The notes: generated from the letters alone by a model not told the origin. DNA of 64,000 nucleotides from Hybos culiciformis (GCA_964007475.1 OZ023273.1:122869812-122933811), one strand, 5' to 3'; shown: positions 50,883 to 62,090, counted from the stretch's first letter. Numbers and translations: made by a program.

Positions 50883-52128
50883 AAAATCAGGATCAAATAA
50901 CAAATGAGCTCTGTGAGAAAAAAATAAACTGACAATTGCATACTTTGTTCAGGAAGTTGGCGGCAATTTTTTGTCAAAAAACGAATAAAAAAACAAAAAA
51001 AAACAAAAAAAAATCCCAAAAAAAAGGAAAAAGATTGACAAAAAGAGAAAAAAAGAAAAAAACCAAAAAGTGCAAGTGCGAACGATGCGAACGCATTTAA
51101 AAAAGCCGTCATGAGTAGTGACTTTTTTGTAGTGTGACTCGTTATTAGAGATAAAAGAAAATGAATTTTGACCGCGACAAAATGTGCGGCCCAACATTTT
51201 GTATTATGCAGAAATAGTTTCTTCGCAATATGAAAAGAAGCTATTTAGATTTATGAATATAGTTTCTTCGTCGCACTCGCATTCTCCTACTCAATTTAGA
51301 AAAAAAAAAAATTAATTTTGACCACTACAAAATGTGCGGCTAAAATTAATTTTCAAAATGAGTTTTGGCCGCGACTCAATTTATAAAAACTGGGGCCAAA
51401 TTCTATAACTATGTTGTTCAAGACAACATTGTTCATTTTGAAAACAACATTTTTGTGTTGTTACAAAAATTTTACTTTCTATAAGCAATGTTGTTTTCAA
51501 AATAAATGTTGTTTTCTATAAGTCTCGACTAAGAAAAAAAAAATTGAAATGCGGCAACTATAACATAATTTACTTCAAATATCTATTAAATTGATGTCAA
51601 AAAGAAAAAAATTGGAGGCAGTGTTAGGTAGCGCTTCTCGTGTAATAAAGGTTAACTACAAAATTTTGATAAAAATAAATATTTTCAATATTTTCGATTC
51701 GGCATCGATTTATAAGAAATTTGTTAACTTAAATTTTATTGTTAAAAATGAAAAACTATATTTTAATTGGATATTTTAATTTTATCTTTATTTTCCGAAA
51801 TATCTTTTTAAAGAAGTTTTTATCGTAAAATACTGACGCATTTTACAAAGAGTGAATATTTGTATTTGCGGTAATTGCATTTCAATAACGAAAATAAAGA
51901 GAGAGAGTATGCAATTATATTATGTGCATAAGGTTTGATACAAAGTATGTGAGTTCAACAAATTTTTTATGGAGGAAAAATTGAAAATGAAAATAAATTA
52001 AGAATATTCCAAACGTGTAAAAATATGTTAAATTAACATATTTTGTAAGGCAAAGTGAAGTCATGTTTCGATAATCGAAATAATCTTTGTATAAAACTGG
52101 AAACATTTATTTATTTAATTTTAATTTA

Positions 52129-52668
52129 AGGCCGGTATTCAACTGGAGATAAAATCAACTTTTTCATATAAAATTTTATCTGAGATAAATTTTAGTTGAG
52201 TGAATTTAATTTATCGGTACCCAACTGAAGATAAATGGAAATTTATCTGAGTAAAAATTGTATGAAAATTTTTTCACTCAAATAAATTTTATTTCAAAAA
52301 TTTATCTTGCAAAGAATGTTTTGAACATTCTTTTCAAGATAAATTTTGACATTAGGTCGTGTAAAAAGAATTTGACGTTAGTTGTTTGAAGAAAACAAAC
52401 AAAAATCAGAAAACTAAAATAATTTTTAAACTAAAATTGGTAAAAAATATTAAAATTAAAATAATAGTTTAATTTAATAAAATAAAATAAAATTGGTAAA
52501 ATTAATTAAATAAAATGGATGAAAGTTGGGAGGTAAGAAAATTAAAAATAAAATTGTTTAAGTACTACATAAGTCAGAAAGTCATGTGTCAATTTTTATC
52601 TCACTCAATAATGTTCCTTTTTAAGATAAAATTTATCTTGTACTTTATCTTCAGTTGAATACCCGCCT
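52129..52668. mobile_element. Harbinger-type MITE, 540 bp, TTA target duplication, nested
   Basis: The ends AGGCCGGTATTCAACTGGAG (left) and, in reverse complement, AGGCGGGTATTCAACTGAAG (right) continue into GATAAA. TTA flanks both sides (52126-52128 and 52669-52671), the trinucleotide duplication usual for PIF/Harbinger. Inside, ATGGATGAAAGTTGGGAG followed by GTAAGA (52515-52538) could be a remnant first coding exon. Many GATAAATTT words in both orientations fill its ends. Confidence 0.75.
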
Positions 52669-52689
52669 TTATAATTTAAAATTGTTGCA

Positions 52690-52796
52690 AAAATTAAGTA
52701 CCTTTTATCGGGAACAGAGAAAGGGTCTGAAATGTCCCTCAGATGTCGTCGCATTATTCTCTCAACTTTTTTATTTTTTTTCTCGGACTCGTCCAT
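52690..52796 (-). pseudogene. N-terminal fragment of a PIF/Harbinger-like transposase
   Basis: Minus-strand frame from ATG 52796: MDESEKKNKK, then ERIMRRHLRDISDPFSVPDK and RY. The RHLRD-x-x-(D/N)PF-x-(V/L)PD pattern resembles the start of HARBI1/PIF-type nucleases, whose N-terminus often reads as (R/K)D...DPF.LPD...F. Similarity fades after KRY, and the nested MITE begins shortly afterwards, so only the first ~35 codons survive. No nuclease DDE residues are present. Confidence 0.55.
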
Positions 52797-53135
52797 AATA
52801 AAAAAATAATCCACTTAACCATTTTATTAATTTTTTTTTAATATTTTTAATTTTTTCTTTTTAAATTAAAACGATTTTTTTTTTCAAATGTCTAAATTCA
52901 CCAAAAAAAAATTTAATTTCTATACCAAAAAACCGAAAACAACATCAAATTATATGTCGCTTAAAAAATGTTGTTCGAACAACATTTTTTTTGTTACAGA
53001 AAGCAAAACTTAAAATTAATGTCGCTCGAGCAACATTTTTTTGAACAACATAGTTATAGAATCTGGCCCTGAATTTTGACCGCGACACCAAACATTTTTT
53101 TGAACATCATCATAGTAATAGAATTTGGCCTCAGA

Positions 53136-53552
53136 TATACGGACAAAATTTCCGTTAATGCGTTAATTTTTAAATTTAAATACCTAACAAAACAAAAATT
53201 TATTGTAATAAAATGAGACCAATTAACCAATTTTACCAACTTTTCTAGCTAGATAATTAATACGTATATAATCTGTAAATGGCTGCACATTATTAGTACC
53301 TAGTAGATCTATATGTTACAACAGCTTGTTTAAAACAAATACCTCCCTATAATTATCATTTGTTAATTGAATACCATAATGTGTACCATTCTACTCACAA
53401 ATTATAAGTAGTACCTAATTACTGGGCAATGTAAATATTTTCGAAGGCAGGAATTATGTGTTTTCAAACCCCCGATTCAGCTTTCAATTAAATGTTAATA
53501 GGAGTAATAAAAAAAATCAATTAAAATCAAATAAAAATATATACATACATGC
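53136..53552. other. AT-rich spacer downstream of HCF
   Basis: Between the transposon nest and the HCF 3' end; nothing recognised. Confidence 0.5.
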
Positions 53553-53558
53553 TTTATT
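53553..53558 (-). terminator. Possible distal poly(A) signal of HCF
   Basis: AATAAA on the minus strand about 240 nt beyond the stop codon. A closer AATAAA at 53775-53780 is only 15 nt past the stop, which would give a very short 3' UTR, so this distal copy is a reasonable alternative. Confidence 0.35.
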
Positions 53559-53774
53559 TTTAAGATGTTGGTTTTTTTTTTAAAACTTTTTTTTTTTTTG
53601 AAAAAACTAATAGTTATATGCCTGACAAATTAATAATAATTGTATACATGTACAAGAAATAAAAAATTCAATACATTTTAATTTAAATTAAAACAAAATA
53701 ATGCAGTAATATTTTTATCTTGAACCTTCCTTAATTATAAATATAATATTTATACAAATTATAAATTAAACATT

Positions 53775-53780
53775 TTTATT
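53775..53780 (-). terminator. Proximal poly(A) signal candidate of HCF
   Basis: AATAAA on the minus strand 15 nt after the HCF stop TAA; usable only with an unusually short 3' UTR. Confidence 0.3.
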
Positions 53781-53794
53781 AGCTATTAAAATTT

Positions 53795-53943
53795 TTATGG
53801 TTTTGTGCTTAAACTGTTGCCAGACTTGGCCCGTTTTGTAAAAGAGTTACTAGTTCCCATAACCTTATTATCTTGAACACGCTTTTGAGATGAAACTGAA
53901 ACTGATGAGTTACCTGTAGTACTTTGTTTAGCAGCCGTAGGGT
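53795..53943 (-). CDS. Hcf: HCF exon 11: C-terminal basic tail (residues 1608-1656)
   Basis: Ser/Thr-rich end with two basic clusters, SQKRVQDNK and TKRAKS, a plausible bipartite NLS matching the C-terminal NLS of HCF proteins. Acceptor TTTTAG, stop TAA at 53797-53795. Confidence 0.9.
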
Positions 53944-56900
53944 CTAAAATTAGTATATAAAATTAAACCAATTCAAAAATCAATAAATAAAAGAATGAAA
54001 CAAGTTATATTCTTTTATAATTCAAGATATTTTAATTCATACCTTGTAACCACCTGACTTGTGTTGCAGGTCCATAACCTTTATCATTTCGAGCAGCAAT
54101 TCTAAAAATAATTGCTGGTTTTGTCGAACAGTCTACATGAGCATTAGAAAGAGAAGTATTAGCAACTGTACATTGATTGTTGGCGCCGCAATAGACTCGA
54201 ACAAATGCTAATTGGGTAGGTTGCTGCTGTTGTTGTGACTTTTCTTTTTGATTTGGAGACTTTACAGCTAAATAGACAGAATACTCGAAAATTTCACCAA
54301 CTTGCGCTGGTGGCGGTGGTTCCCATGATAAATGTGCTCCGTCCGGAGATTTAGAAATTTTTATTGCTGAAGGTGCTCCGGGATATCCAGGAAGACAAGT
54401 CTTGTATATCGTTACCTTAAAAAGTTATACATTTAAAACAAATTATGGTATTAGGTTTTTAGAAATAAAAAAAAAATTATTTACCTCGCCCCATTCCCCA
54501 CGACCACAACTGTTTATAGCTGACAATCGAAATCTATAAGCTGTTCCCGGCTCTAAGTTTATTCGAGTGTGTTCTGATAAATTCGGTAAATTGTCTGAAT
54601 TTAAATCATCAGCAATAGACGAATTCCAGTCATTGTGTTTGATATAGTTCGTAACAATTTGTGATAAGCCTTTAAATATCCCAACAGTATGCCATTTTGA
54701 ATTTGAATCCAATTTCGGCTGAAAAAATAAATAATACCTAATAATACTTTTTTTCTATTTATGATACCAAAATAAAAAAAAAATTTTTTTTGTATACATG
54801 ACGCCCGAATCGAAATCATGAATTGTTCTTAAATAAATTTCAAAGTTAGAGAAAAAAGTGTGCCTAGCTCTCAATTTATAATATCAAGGATTGCTAACAG
54901 AATTTGTAAAACTTTTTTTTTTACTTCATGTTTTTATCCCATTAAGGTTAGACTGTAGAAAAATTATTTTTTCTTATTTATAAATTAAGGATGGTATCAA
55001 AATTATTAGGTATGAGAATTTCAAAGAAACAGTTATCTGCGACCACTCAGAAAAAAATATTTTTGTTTCTTACATCATCAAAAGAAGCAGAATCTTGTCT
55101 AGAATGTCGTTGTTTTACAACTTTTTTTGCAGCATGCGAGGACGATGTTGTTGCTATATTGCTAATTGTGTTTTGCAAATGTACTTGATTTGCTGCAGAT
55201 TGTAAATTGGTATTTACATGTGCTTGAATATCTGTCGTTGACTCAGATGTATCAGAATTCAACAAACCCACAGTTGTTATTGTAGGAGTCGATGAGGACA
55301 ATATGGGCGTCGCATCTCCTGTATTACATAAAGTGGCGTGAGTTTTATCAATATTCTGGTTATCTAAGATTTCTTGATTAAGAACGGCAGATGCCAAGGT
55401 CTCAAGGCGTTCAGAATCAGAGTTTTTTAAACTTTGTGATAGTTGTTCATTTTGTTGCTGCTGATTGATTAAGGCTGCAGCTGCGGCTAATGATTTCAAT
55501 TCACCTTCATCTGAATTTGGTAGACTCCTCTTTTCAGTAGTTGGTGCAATTAATTCATTAGATCTTAAAAATAAAACGAATTGTAAAATTTAATAGAAAT
55601 TAAAATAAAATAAATTTTTATATAAAATTTTTATTACTGTTCTGAGATTGGAGAAAATTGTTGCATCGTTGGTTGTTCGATTATAATAGGGCGCTGCAAA
55701 AGTTCACCACTCTTAATTGTTGTCAATATATTTGCAGCCTCGGTTTCAGTTTCAGTGTGCTCAGATGTGGATAAAGGACCCACAGGTGATTGCGTTGATG
55801 GAGCTGACATTTCATTTATAACTTCATTTTCATTTGACTTTACCTCCAAATACGAAAATAGAAATATTACATCGATAACTAATTTTAATGATTTTATTAA
55901 AATAAAGCAATTTATTAAAAAATAAATTAAATTAATTTTTTGTCGCCTATCTAAAAATATTTATGAATCCTTAGTTTGAAAAACACTTTTATTAACTTAC
56001 AGATTTACAATCTTGTTCTTCTGTATTTAGCGCAGCAAAATTTACACTGGGTAGATTTGATGACTGTTGCGTCTTATCCGTACCAAAAAATTGAACGGAT
56101 TTGAATTCAGAACTTTTCTTAAAACTTTCTTGGCTCCCGATCGTGCTGAAAGCATTACCATCACTATTTGTTGGCAAACGATTTTCCAATTCATTACTGT
56201 TACTACTTTCGAACGACTCATTTGTAGATAAAACATTTTGTTGAATTTCTGCCATATTTTTTTCTTTCATTTCAAGCGCAGCATTGGGATCTTTTTTTTC
56301 TGAATTACATTCCAAATTAATTTGTAAATTATCTTTAACCGCATCCCGAACAATTGCAGATTGTCCACCTGCAATTTCCAATTCAGAAGTGCTTGATTCC
56401 TTTGAAGTGACTTTATTATCCTCCTTTACTAGCTGCTCATTGAGATCGTTTCCAAGAATTTGTGATAAAGTTTCTGCTGCAGTTGTCTCTTGAGAAACAT
56501 TTTCTTCTTCAGGATTCTCAGTTTCAGAACTGCTTTGATTATCAGCATTATCATTGTTTTCATTTTTATTTTCTAATGGGGGTGTTATTGATCCTCCAAA
56601 TAAACCCATTTTACAATATCGAGGAATCATTTTTTTCAATTTCTTGCCCATGATTTGATTTTTCGATTTTTTTCCAGTTTTTAGTATTTTATTATGAATT
56701 ATTATTTTCTTTTTAATTCCAACTAATATTTCTTCAACATCAGAATCATCTACTTCATTACCTCCGTCCATTTGTTCAATAATACAATCATCGGCTTCAA
56801 TTAAATTTGAATCAGTCATCGCATCGCCTGCAAAAAATATGTTACAAAATAAATTATTTAATTAATAATTATTTAATTTCAAATATCTGTACCAATATTT

Positions 56901-59900
56901 TCTTGTTGAATTATTTGAATATTTTGAGGTGACATTGTAGCTTTCTGTTGTCCACTTATAATGTTGACGAAGTTCTTCTTGGAAGGAAGCATTACAAGTT
57001 TTGTTTGTCCAGATTGAGTACTCAACCCCACTTGTTGGGGTTGTAATTGATTGGATTGCGACGACACAATTGTAACTGTTTTAGGTACAGATAATCCAGA
57101 AGTCGAGCTTGCCATTTGAACGGTAACAGCTTTTCCGCCTAATGTAATAGTCTTTTGGGGAAATTGTTGCAGAGATATCGTTTGAGGACCACCTGTCTTA
57201 CCTTGTAATGTTGTTGGCAATGTTAGTGTGATCGGTCGATTAGAACCCTGCATGCCTCGAATCATTTTTACCGTAGTTGGAGTAGTTACTGTTACAGGAG
57301 AATTACCAGCCGAAGTTGATGTAATTGTATTGACTTGTGATGTAGCTGCAGTTGTAACTATTATTATTTGTTGATTTGTGCGTAACTGCTGCCCTTGCTT
57401 ATTCGTTATAACAAAAGCTGGCTTGCCAGCAGAATTAGTAGTTACTTTTCCTACTTGTAACAAATTTGGCGATTTCATTAGTATTTTATTTGTATTAGCG
57501 GTATTCGAAGTACTGGCGCCTCCAGTTGACATTAATTTAACAATGTTTCCTAAAATAATAGATATATTTCAAATATTTTGATAAAAAATATTGGATATTT
57601 TTTGTTCTATTCTAGTTTTAAAAAACACTTTTAAACTACTAAAAATATTAACATTTCTTTGATAGTTTCAAATACACATTACATTTAATAACTAATATTT
57701 CAATTTAAAATAACATGAATGTGAACCGTATATTTATATTCGGAATATTTTGAAACTAACCTTGAACTAAGGCCGTTGTAGCTTTACCAGAATTTTGACC
57801 TGCATTTTGTTGTTGCAAATTTATTGTATTTGCATTCTGTATAGTTACATTTTGACCTTTCATAACATTTATTTTTGGAACTGTCTGAACAGTCATTCCT
57901 GATGAAGTTTTAATAAATTGAAAAACATTTTGTCCACCTAATGTTAGAGGCTTCTGAATAATGAACTGTTTTCCCCCTATTGTAGTTGTAGTTGGTGAGC
58001 TTGCCGTATTACTGCCTATTGGAGTTCCTGTAGTTGCAGATTTAATAATTGTAGTTGATCCACTTGCTGGTTGAGTTGTCGCTAGACGAACAGTTTGCCC
58101 GCTTGTCAAGACTCTAACTGCTGATGCTTGTTGTGTTATGTTCTGTGATTGTATAGCAGTTGCAGGGGCAGTTACAACGCGAACGTTTGGTTGATTTGAT
58201 AACTGAGTGGTGTTTAAAATCGCTGTTGTCTTTACTTGTTGTTGTGGTTGTGGCGATTGCTTGACAACTGTTGTAACAGTGGGAACATGCATTATCGTTG
58301 AATTATTTGTTGCTGATGGAATAATGGGAATTGATTGTTGAACTGGAAATGATGCCCCAGTAGGAGTTGTGGGACTTCCTTCAGCTATTCCAATCGGGCG
58401 AACAACCTGTATTGGTCTCAAGGCTGTTTGTATTCCTGGAGATTGAACAGACACCGGTGATGGTGATTTCATTGGATTATTTATAGATGAAGTTTCTAAT
58501 GGTGGTGCAGAAACTGGCATTGCTGGTGACGGAGGTGCAATAGGTTTCACTGGAGGCGGTGGATTCTCAATTTTTTGTATTTCTAACAAGTAAGCTGAAG
58601 CAAAAGGTGTAGCTGTCCAATATAGTTCCAATGAATTTGTTGAAGCTCTGACCAAGGCGACTCGAGCGGCAATTGGAGGACGATCTACTTCCAGATACCA
58701 AAGATCTTTGCAACACACCTGTTAAAAAAGTAGATTTAAAATTTTTGTTACCAATTTTTAATAAAATGGAATTCCGCCCTCTTTTAAATTAATCGAATTA
58801 ATTAGAAATTCATAGTTAAAAATAACTTAAATTCTGAACGAATGTTTTTTATTTAATTTTTCTAAAAAAAATTGTAGATTTTTTTAGTTTTCTGCGTTTT
58901 TAACCCGTTTTTAGTTAATTTTTTTTGCATTTAAGGACTTGAAAAACCGTTTTTAGTATTTATTTTTAGTTTTTTTTAATGTAATAATTTAACAATTATC
59001 TACGGGAAAAGAACAGACAAATTTTTATTGTTCTTAAATCACACAACCTGAATAAGACAGATTTAATTATTACCCATCGCATTTTAATTTTTTTTTTTTT
59101 AAATATTTTCCTCAAAGTTATAAAATAAATAATGAAGGTCTCGTTTCTTATGTATTGAGGCTCACCCTAACCTGGTTGTTCCAGGCTTTCCGATAGCCAT
59201 CTCGACCTGACCATACATATAATCTGGAATGAATTCCAACTGCACAATGACCAGCTCTTGCTCTAGGAATATTTTCTTCAGCTGAGTCAAGCGTAACATC
59301 ATTCCATTTCATGTTTTCTGAAATTAATAAAAAAAATTATGAAATGATGTTATATTGAGAAAACATTCTTATTAATATAATACTACTATAAAGATTTAAT
59401 AATTAAATATCCCCATAAGTTTTTAGTTGGAGAATAAATTAGGTGTTAATAATGTATTTTACATATTTTATAATATCTATATATTTATGATTTTTAAGTA
59501 TTAAAAAAATGTATAATTTTAATTTTGTTTTAATACCTAAATCTAAAACAGCCAAAGTATTTGTACACTTCCATTCCTTTTCTTGAGTTGCTGCAATTTT
59601 TGGATCTTGAACTACAAGGGGAACCCAACCTCCGAATGCATACATTTTATTTCCCATTACTGTTGCACTATGTAATGATCGGGGCAGAGGAAATTTTCCA
59701 CATATATCAGGCTGGGTCCACATCATAGTGTCAGTATCAAGCATCCATAAATCACCTAATCGACGCCCTGACATTCCACCATAAATAATTAAATTTGTTT
59801 TTCCTGTTTTTTGGGATGTGTACGAAACGCCGCTATGAGATTCACGTGCAGGTGGCTGATCACCAAAAGTAGTGGGAATTTCCCATTTTCCATTATTGGT

Positions 59901-60578
59901 TCCCCGAATTTCAAGTATGTACAAATCATTCAAATATCTAAAAATAAAACATTTTTTTAAATTTTCAATACCCAATTCACATCATTATTATTTATCAATC
60001 GCCTTGAGCTGGGATAATAAACAAATAAATATTTATGTATGTATTTACTTTGGTATGTTATTTTTTGGATCTTCACTCTCATTCGCCAAGCCTCCGAATA
60101 AATAAATTTTGTCACCAATCAATGTGAAACTGTGGCCTAATCTTGGACACGGAATACCGCCGATGTTGTTGTCTGGCGGTTCGGGTCGTAGTTTTTTCCA
60201 TTCCCATTTGGTTGCTTGTAATTCATATAAATCATTTGAATATTTTCCATACTCTGTCATTCCTCCAAAAACAAATATTCTAGTACCGTCGACCACGAAT
60301 CCGTAAGCAGCACATCCAGCTGGTACATCACCTTTCATTGCCGGTACATACCATTGATTTGTTGAAGTATTATATACATGTAATTCATCAACAATACCTT
60401 CATTTCCTCCACCAAATACAACCATAAGTTCTTTTATATGTATAGCTCTATGACCATGTCTAGGTCGAGGTTGAGGACCTGAAGGATTCAAAACACGTTT
60501 CCATTTAAATGTTGTTAATGGTTGTTGCTGTGTTATTGATTGACTATTTGTAATTGAATTGCTTAGTTGTTGTTCCAT
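53795..60578 (-). CDS. Hcf: Host cell factor (HCF / HCFC1 orthologue), whole gene, 11 coding exons
   Basis: Joining eleven minus-strand exons (60578-60049, 59937-59537, 59317-59172, 58718-57761, 57549-56893, 56827-56001, 55843-55638, 55563-55074, 54718-54485, 54415-54043, 53943-53795) gives 4971 nt, a 1656-aa protein; every junction keeps frame. Architecture is that of animal HCF-1 (human 2035 aa, fly about 1500): six-bladed Kelch propeller about 25-371; SAS1N Fn3-like segment from 372; long Ser/Thr/Gln/Asn-rich middle (about 410-895); acidic/basic region; C-terminal Fn3 pair (about 1406-1607, with SAS1N forming the self-association module); basic tail with likely NLS. HCF is a nuclear co-regulator tethering SET1/MLL, Sin3-HDAC, OGT and E2F/THAP factors at promoters through its Kelch domain. 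The protein is cleaved into two non-covalently associated parts in flies (Taspase1) and vertebrates (OGT); a Taspase1-like QMD/GGN is visible at 916-921. HP1 lies downstream on the same strand. Confidence 0.96.
54043..54415 (-). CDS. Hcf: HCF exon 10: C-terminal Fn3 repeat (residues 1484-1607)
   Basis: Reads [40 protein letters not shown], a QQQQQ tract, and [20 protein letters not shown], the classical second Fn3 domain of the SAS1C part of HCF. Confidence 0.93.
54485..54718 (-). CDS. Hcf: HCF exon 9: first C-terminal Fn3 repeat (residues 1406-1483)
   Basis: Includes [10 protein letters not shown] and [19 protein letters not shown], typical Fn3 strands F-G of HCF. Phase 0 at both ends. Acceptor TTTTCAG, donor GAG|GTAAAT; the longer ORF to 54443 is intron read-through. 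Confidence 0.93.
55074..55563 (-). CDS. Hcf: HCF exon 8 (residues 1242-1405)
   Basis: Starts [20 protein letters not shown], then an Ala/Gln-rich run ([12 protein letters not shown]) and Ser/Thr/Asn-rich low-complexity sequence, ending [19 protein letters not shown]. Low conservation is expected for this linker before the Fn3 repeats. Donor GAT|GTAAGA. Confidence 0.88.
55638..55843 (-). CDS. Hcf: HCF exon 7 (residues 1174-1241)
   Basis: Encodes [20 protein letters not shown] and a Glu/Thr-rich linker ending SPISE. The acceptor is an unusual GGAG| after a T-rich stretch, chosen because it alone preserves frame on both sides; donor CA|GTAATA. The least certain junction of the gene. Confidence 0.78.
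56001..56827 (-). CDS. Hcf: HCF exon 6: Taspase1-like site, basic and acidic region (residues 898-1173)
   Basis: Begins [14 protein letters not shown], contains [13 protein letters not shown] (possible Taspase1 cleavage), a Lys-rich stretch ([20 protein letters not shown]), [12 protein letters not shown] and long Glu/Asn/Ser-rich disordered sequence. Donor TCT|GTAAGT; the ORF tail to 55992 is read-through. Confidence 0.9.
56893..57549 (-). CDS. Hcf: HCF exon 5: Ser/Thr/Gln/Val-rich region (residues 679-897)
   Basis: Low-complexity sequence full of TTxx[17 protein letters not shown] and KTVTIVSS, comparable to the Thr/Gln-rich middle of HCF and other O-GlcNAc-rich coactivators. Acceptor TTTTAG, donor G|GTACAG. 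Confidence 0.9.
57761..58718 (-). CDS. Hcf: HCF exon 4: end of Kelch, SAS1N segment and proline/threonine-rich region (residues 360-678)
   Basis: Opens with [11 protein letters not shown], the closing strand of Kelch blade 6, then [22 protein letters not shown]..., the SAS1N self-association segment, and Pro-, Thr- and Gln-rich sequence. The start is a splice junction (acceptor AACAG|), not a GTG initiation. Donor G|GTTAGT. Confidence 0.94.
58719..59171 (-). other. HCF intron 3 (453 bp)
   Basis: AT-rich intron with donor GTTAGG and acceptor TTTAACAG; nothing else seen. Confidence 0.85.
59172..59317 (-). CDS. Hcf: HCF exon 3: Kelch repeat 6 (residues 311-359)
   Basis: Too short for ORF calling but frame-perfect: [20 protein letters not shown], then [20 protein letters not shown] and GYRKAWNNQ, a textbook HCF Kelch segment. 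Acceptor TTTCAG, donor CAG|GTTAGG. Confidence 0.94.
59537..59937 (-). CDS. Hcf: HCF exon 2: Kelch repeats 3-5 (residues 177-310)
   Basis: Carries [10 protein letters not shown] (end of Kelch 3), [19 protein letters not shown] (Kelch 4) and [10 protein letters not shown]...[12 protein letters not shown] (Kelch 5). Acceptor TTTTTAG, donor G|GTATTA. Confidence 0.95.
60049..60578 (-). CDS. Hcf: HCF exon 1: N-terminus and Kelch repeats 1-3 (residues 1-176)
   Basis: Starts [10 protein letters not shown], a Gln/Ser leader, then [20 protein letters not shown], the conserved HCF entry into the propeller, [40 protein letters not shown] and [10 protein letters not shown]. The ATG context ATCAAATGG is good; 8 nt upstream a TTTTCAG acceptor (60587) indicates a 5' UTR intron. 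Donor AA|GTAAAT. Confidence 0.96.
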
Positions 60579-60586
60579 TTGATATG

Positions 60587-62090
60587 CTGAAAATTATTGA
60601 AATATTAGTAAAATTTCTAAAAATAATATGTGGACACAATCTTCACTTTGAATCGAACAATTATGAAAACAAAAATTTTTAAAAATTATTTTTTTAACCA
60701 CAGGCCTCAGAAATTGTAGTTTTAGTGGGAAAGATTTAATGAACGCAACCTAAACCGGAATTCTTATTTTAACTTTAGTCCGTCATTAATTGGTACTGAT
60801 TGGCAAAGCCATCAAAGAAAGCGCGACAATAATATGAAATAACTTCCTAATGCCTATTCTTTCCTAGGTAGGTAGTATTCCTAAAAAATTATTTTTCTCA
60901 CTGAAGAGGGAAATTGAGGTTTGAGTTTCGTTTTTGTCGTTGAAGACCAGTCGCATCGTAGGTAAAGCATCTGTACTCTATTTGGTAATTAAAATCAAAA
61001 AAATTTATTAATCAAAAAATTCATTTTTAAGGAAAAAGAGGCCAAAAAATTGATATAAAAACATTATTTTTAAATAAAATGCAAAAAAAAAAATATTACT
61101 GAAAAAAAACATAAAAATTAAATTTTATATCCAAAAAAAAATTTTTGACATTACCAAAATTTTGTATTTGAAAAAAATGTTAATTTCTTTTTCGTTGAAA
61201 TGCATAAAAATTGTTTCAAAAATTCAAAATTATTTTATCAAATTAATTTTAAATATTTGAATGATAATTTTTTAAATAAATTCTCTTTTATTTCAATTAT
61301 TTTTTTAATTAAAATTTCGTTTTAAGAAAAGTTGAAAAACTATTTACGACAAACGCCATGCACGATGTGTGCGCGGAAAACTAAAGTTGAAATTAAGTTG
61401 ATAAAAAATTTAATCACTTAGCTGTGGTGGAAGTCGAAATCAGCCGGCTAACTGAATCAAATAAAAATATGAAAATTTAAGACTCGATTACATGATGATG
61501 ATGAAAAATTATATTTATTGACTTGAAATGAAATTGTAAAATTAAAAATTTTGCTCAAGAATTCTTCTTCTGTTAAGCTCGTGATAATTGATAAACAGAG
61601 CGCAATGCACTTACACAGAGAAGGACAATAATATATACTTTTGGCAATACCAACATAAATTAAAAGCCCCCTATTTAAATAAAAAACAATAAATTCACAG
61701 CATCTCGTAGGCATAAAAATCATAACAAATGTATGAAACCCTATGAGATTTCCTATACAAAACCTAAAGATTAATCTGTAAAATGGGATTAAAAACAAAA
61801 AAAATATAATTTAATTATTGAATGCAATTAATTATATTATTAATATTAATTTTTAAGAAAAAAATCGTATATGTTTAAATGAAAATTGCCATAAATCGAG
61901 AAAATTTAATTCATAATTTTTTTTTTTTTGCGGATAAAGTAAGTAAAACTTTTTTTTGTCATAATTTCTAGGGTCTACGTCTAGGTACCTATTATACCTA
62001 GTTTATTTTTAATTTTAAATGAATTTTAAAAAAGTTCAAATTAATTTAATTACAATTTGTGTAAACTAAAAACGTATCTCGTGCCTAGCT
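60587..62090 (-). other. HCF upstream region, 5' UTR intron and probable promoter
   Basis: Starts at the 5' UTR intron acceptor. No first exon is certain; a GC-richer patch at 61348-61380 (minus strand CCGCGCACACATCGTGCATGG followed by a GTAAAT donor at 61347) is the best candidate for a non-coding first exon. The rest is AT-rich without recognisable genes. Confidence 0.35.

Larger units (their letters stand above)
51393..53069. mobile_element. TIR DNA transposon remnant, probably PIF/Harbinger-like, 1.68 kb with a nested insertion
   Basis: The left end GGGCCAAATTCTATAACTAT plus GTTGTTCAA and its inverted copy at 53041-53069 differ at one of 29 positions. On the minus strand near the right end it keeps the beginning of a Harbinger-like transposase. 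A 540-bp element (52129-52668) is inserted inside. The target duplication is unclear; TG flanks both ends. A second, diverged copy of the right terminus lies at about 53097-53132. Confidence 0.7.

Noticed and set aside
50879..51197. Overlapping minus-strand ORFs rich in Phe
   Set aside because: Generated by an A-rich stretch (AAAAAC/AAAAAG runs) on the plus strand; no protein-like composition.
58716..58718. GTG as a start codon for the 320-codon HCF exon 4 ORF
   Set aside because: It is an internal Val codon immediately after a splice acceptor and continues the Kelch domain from exon 3.
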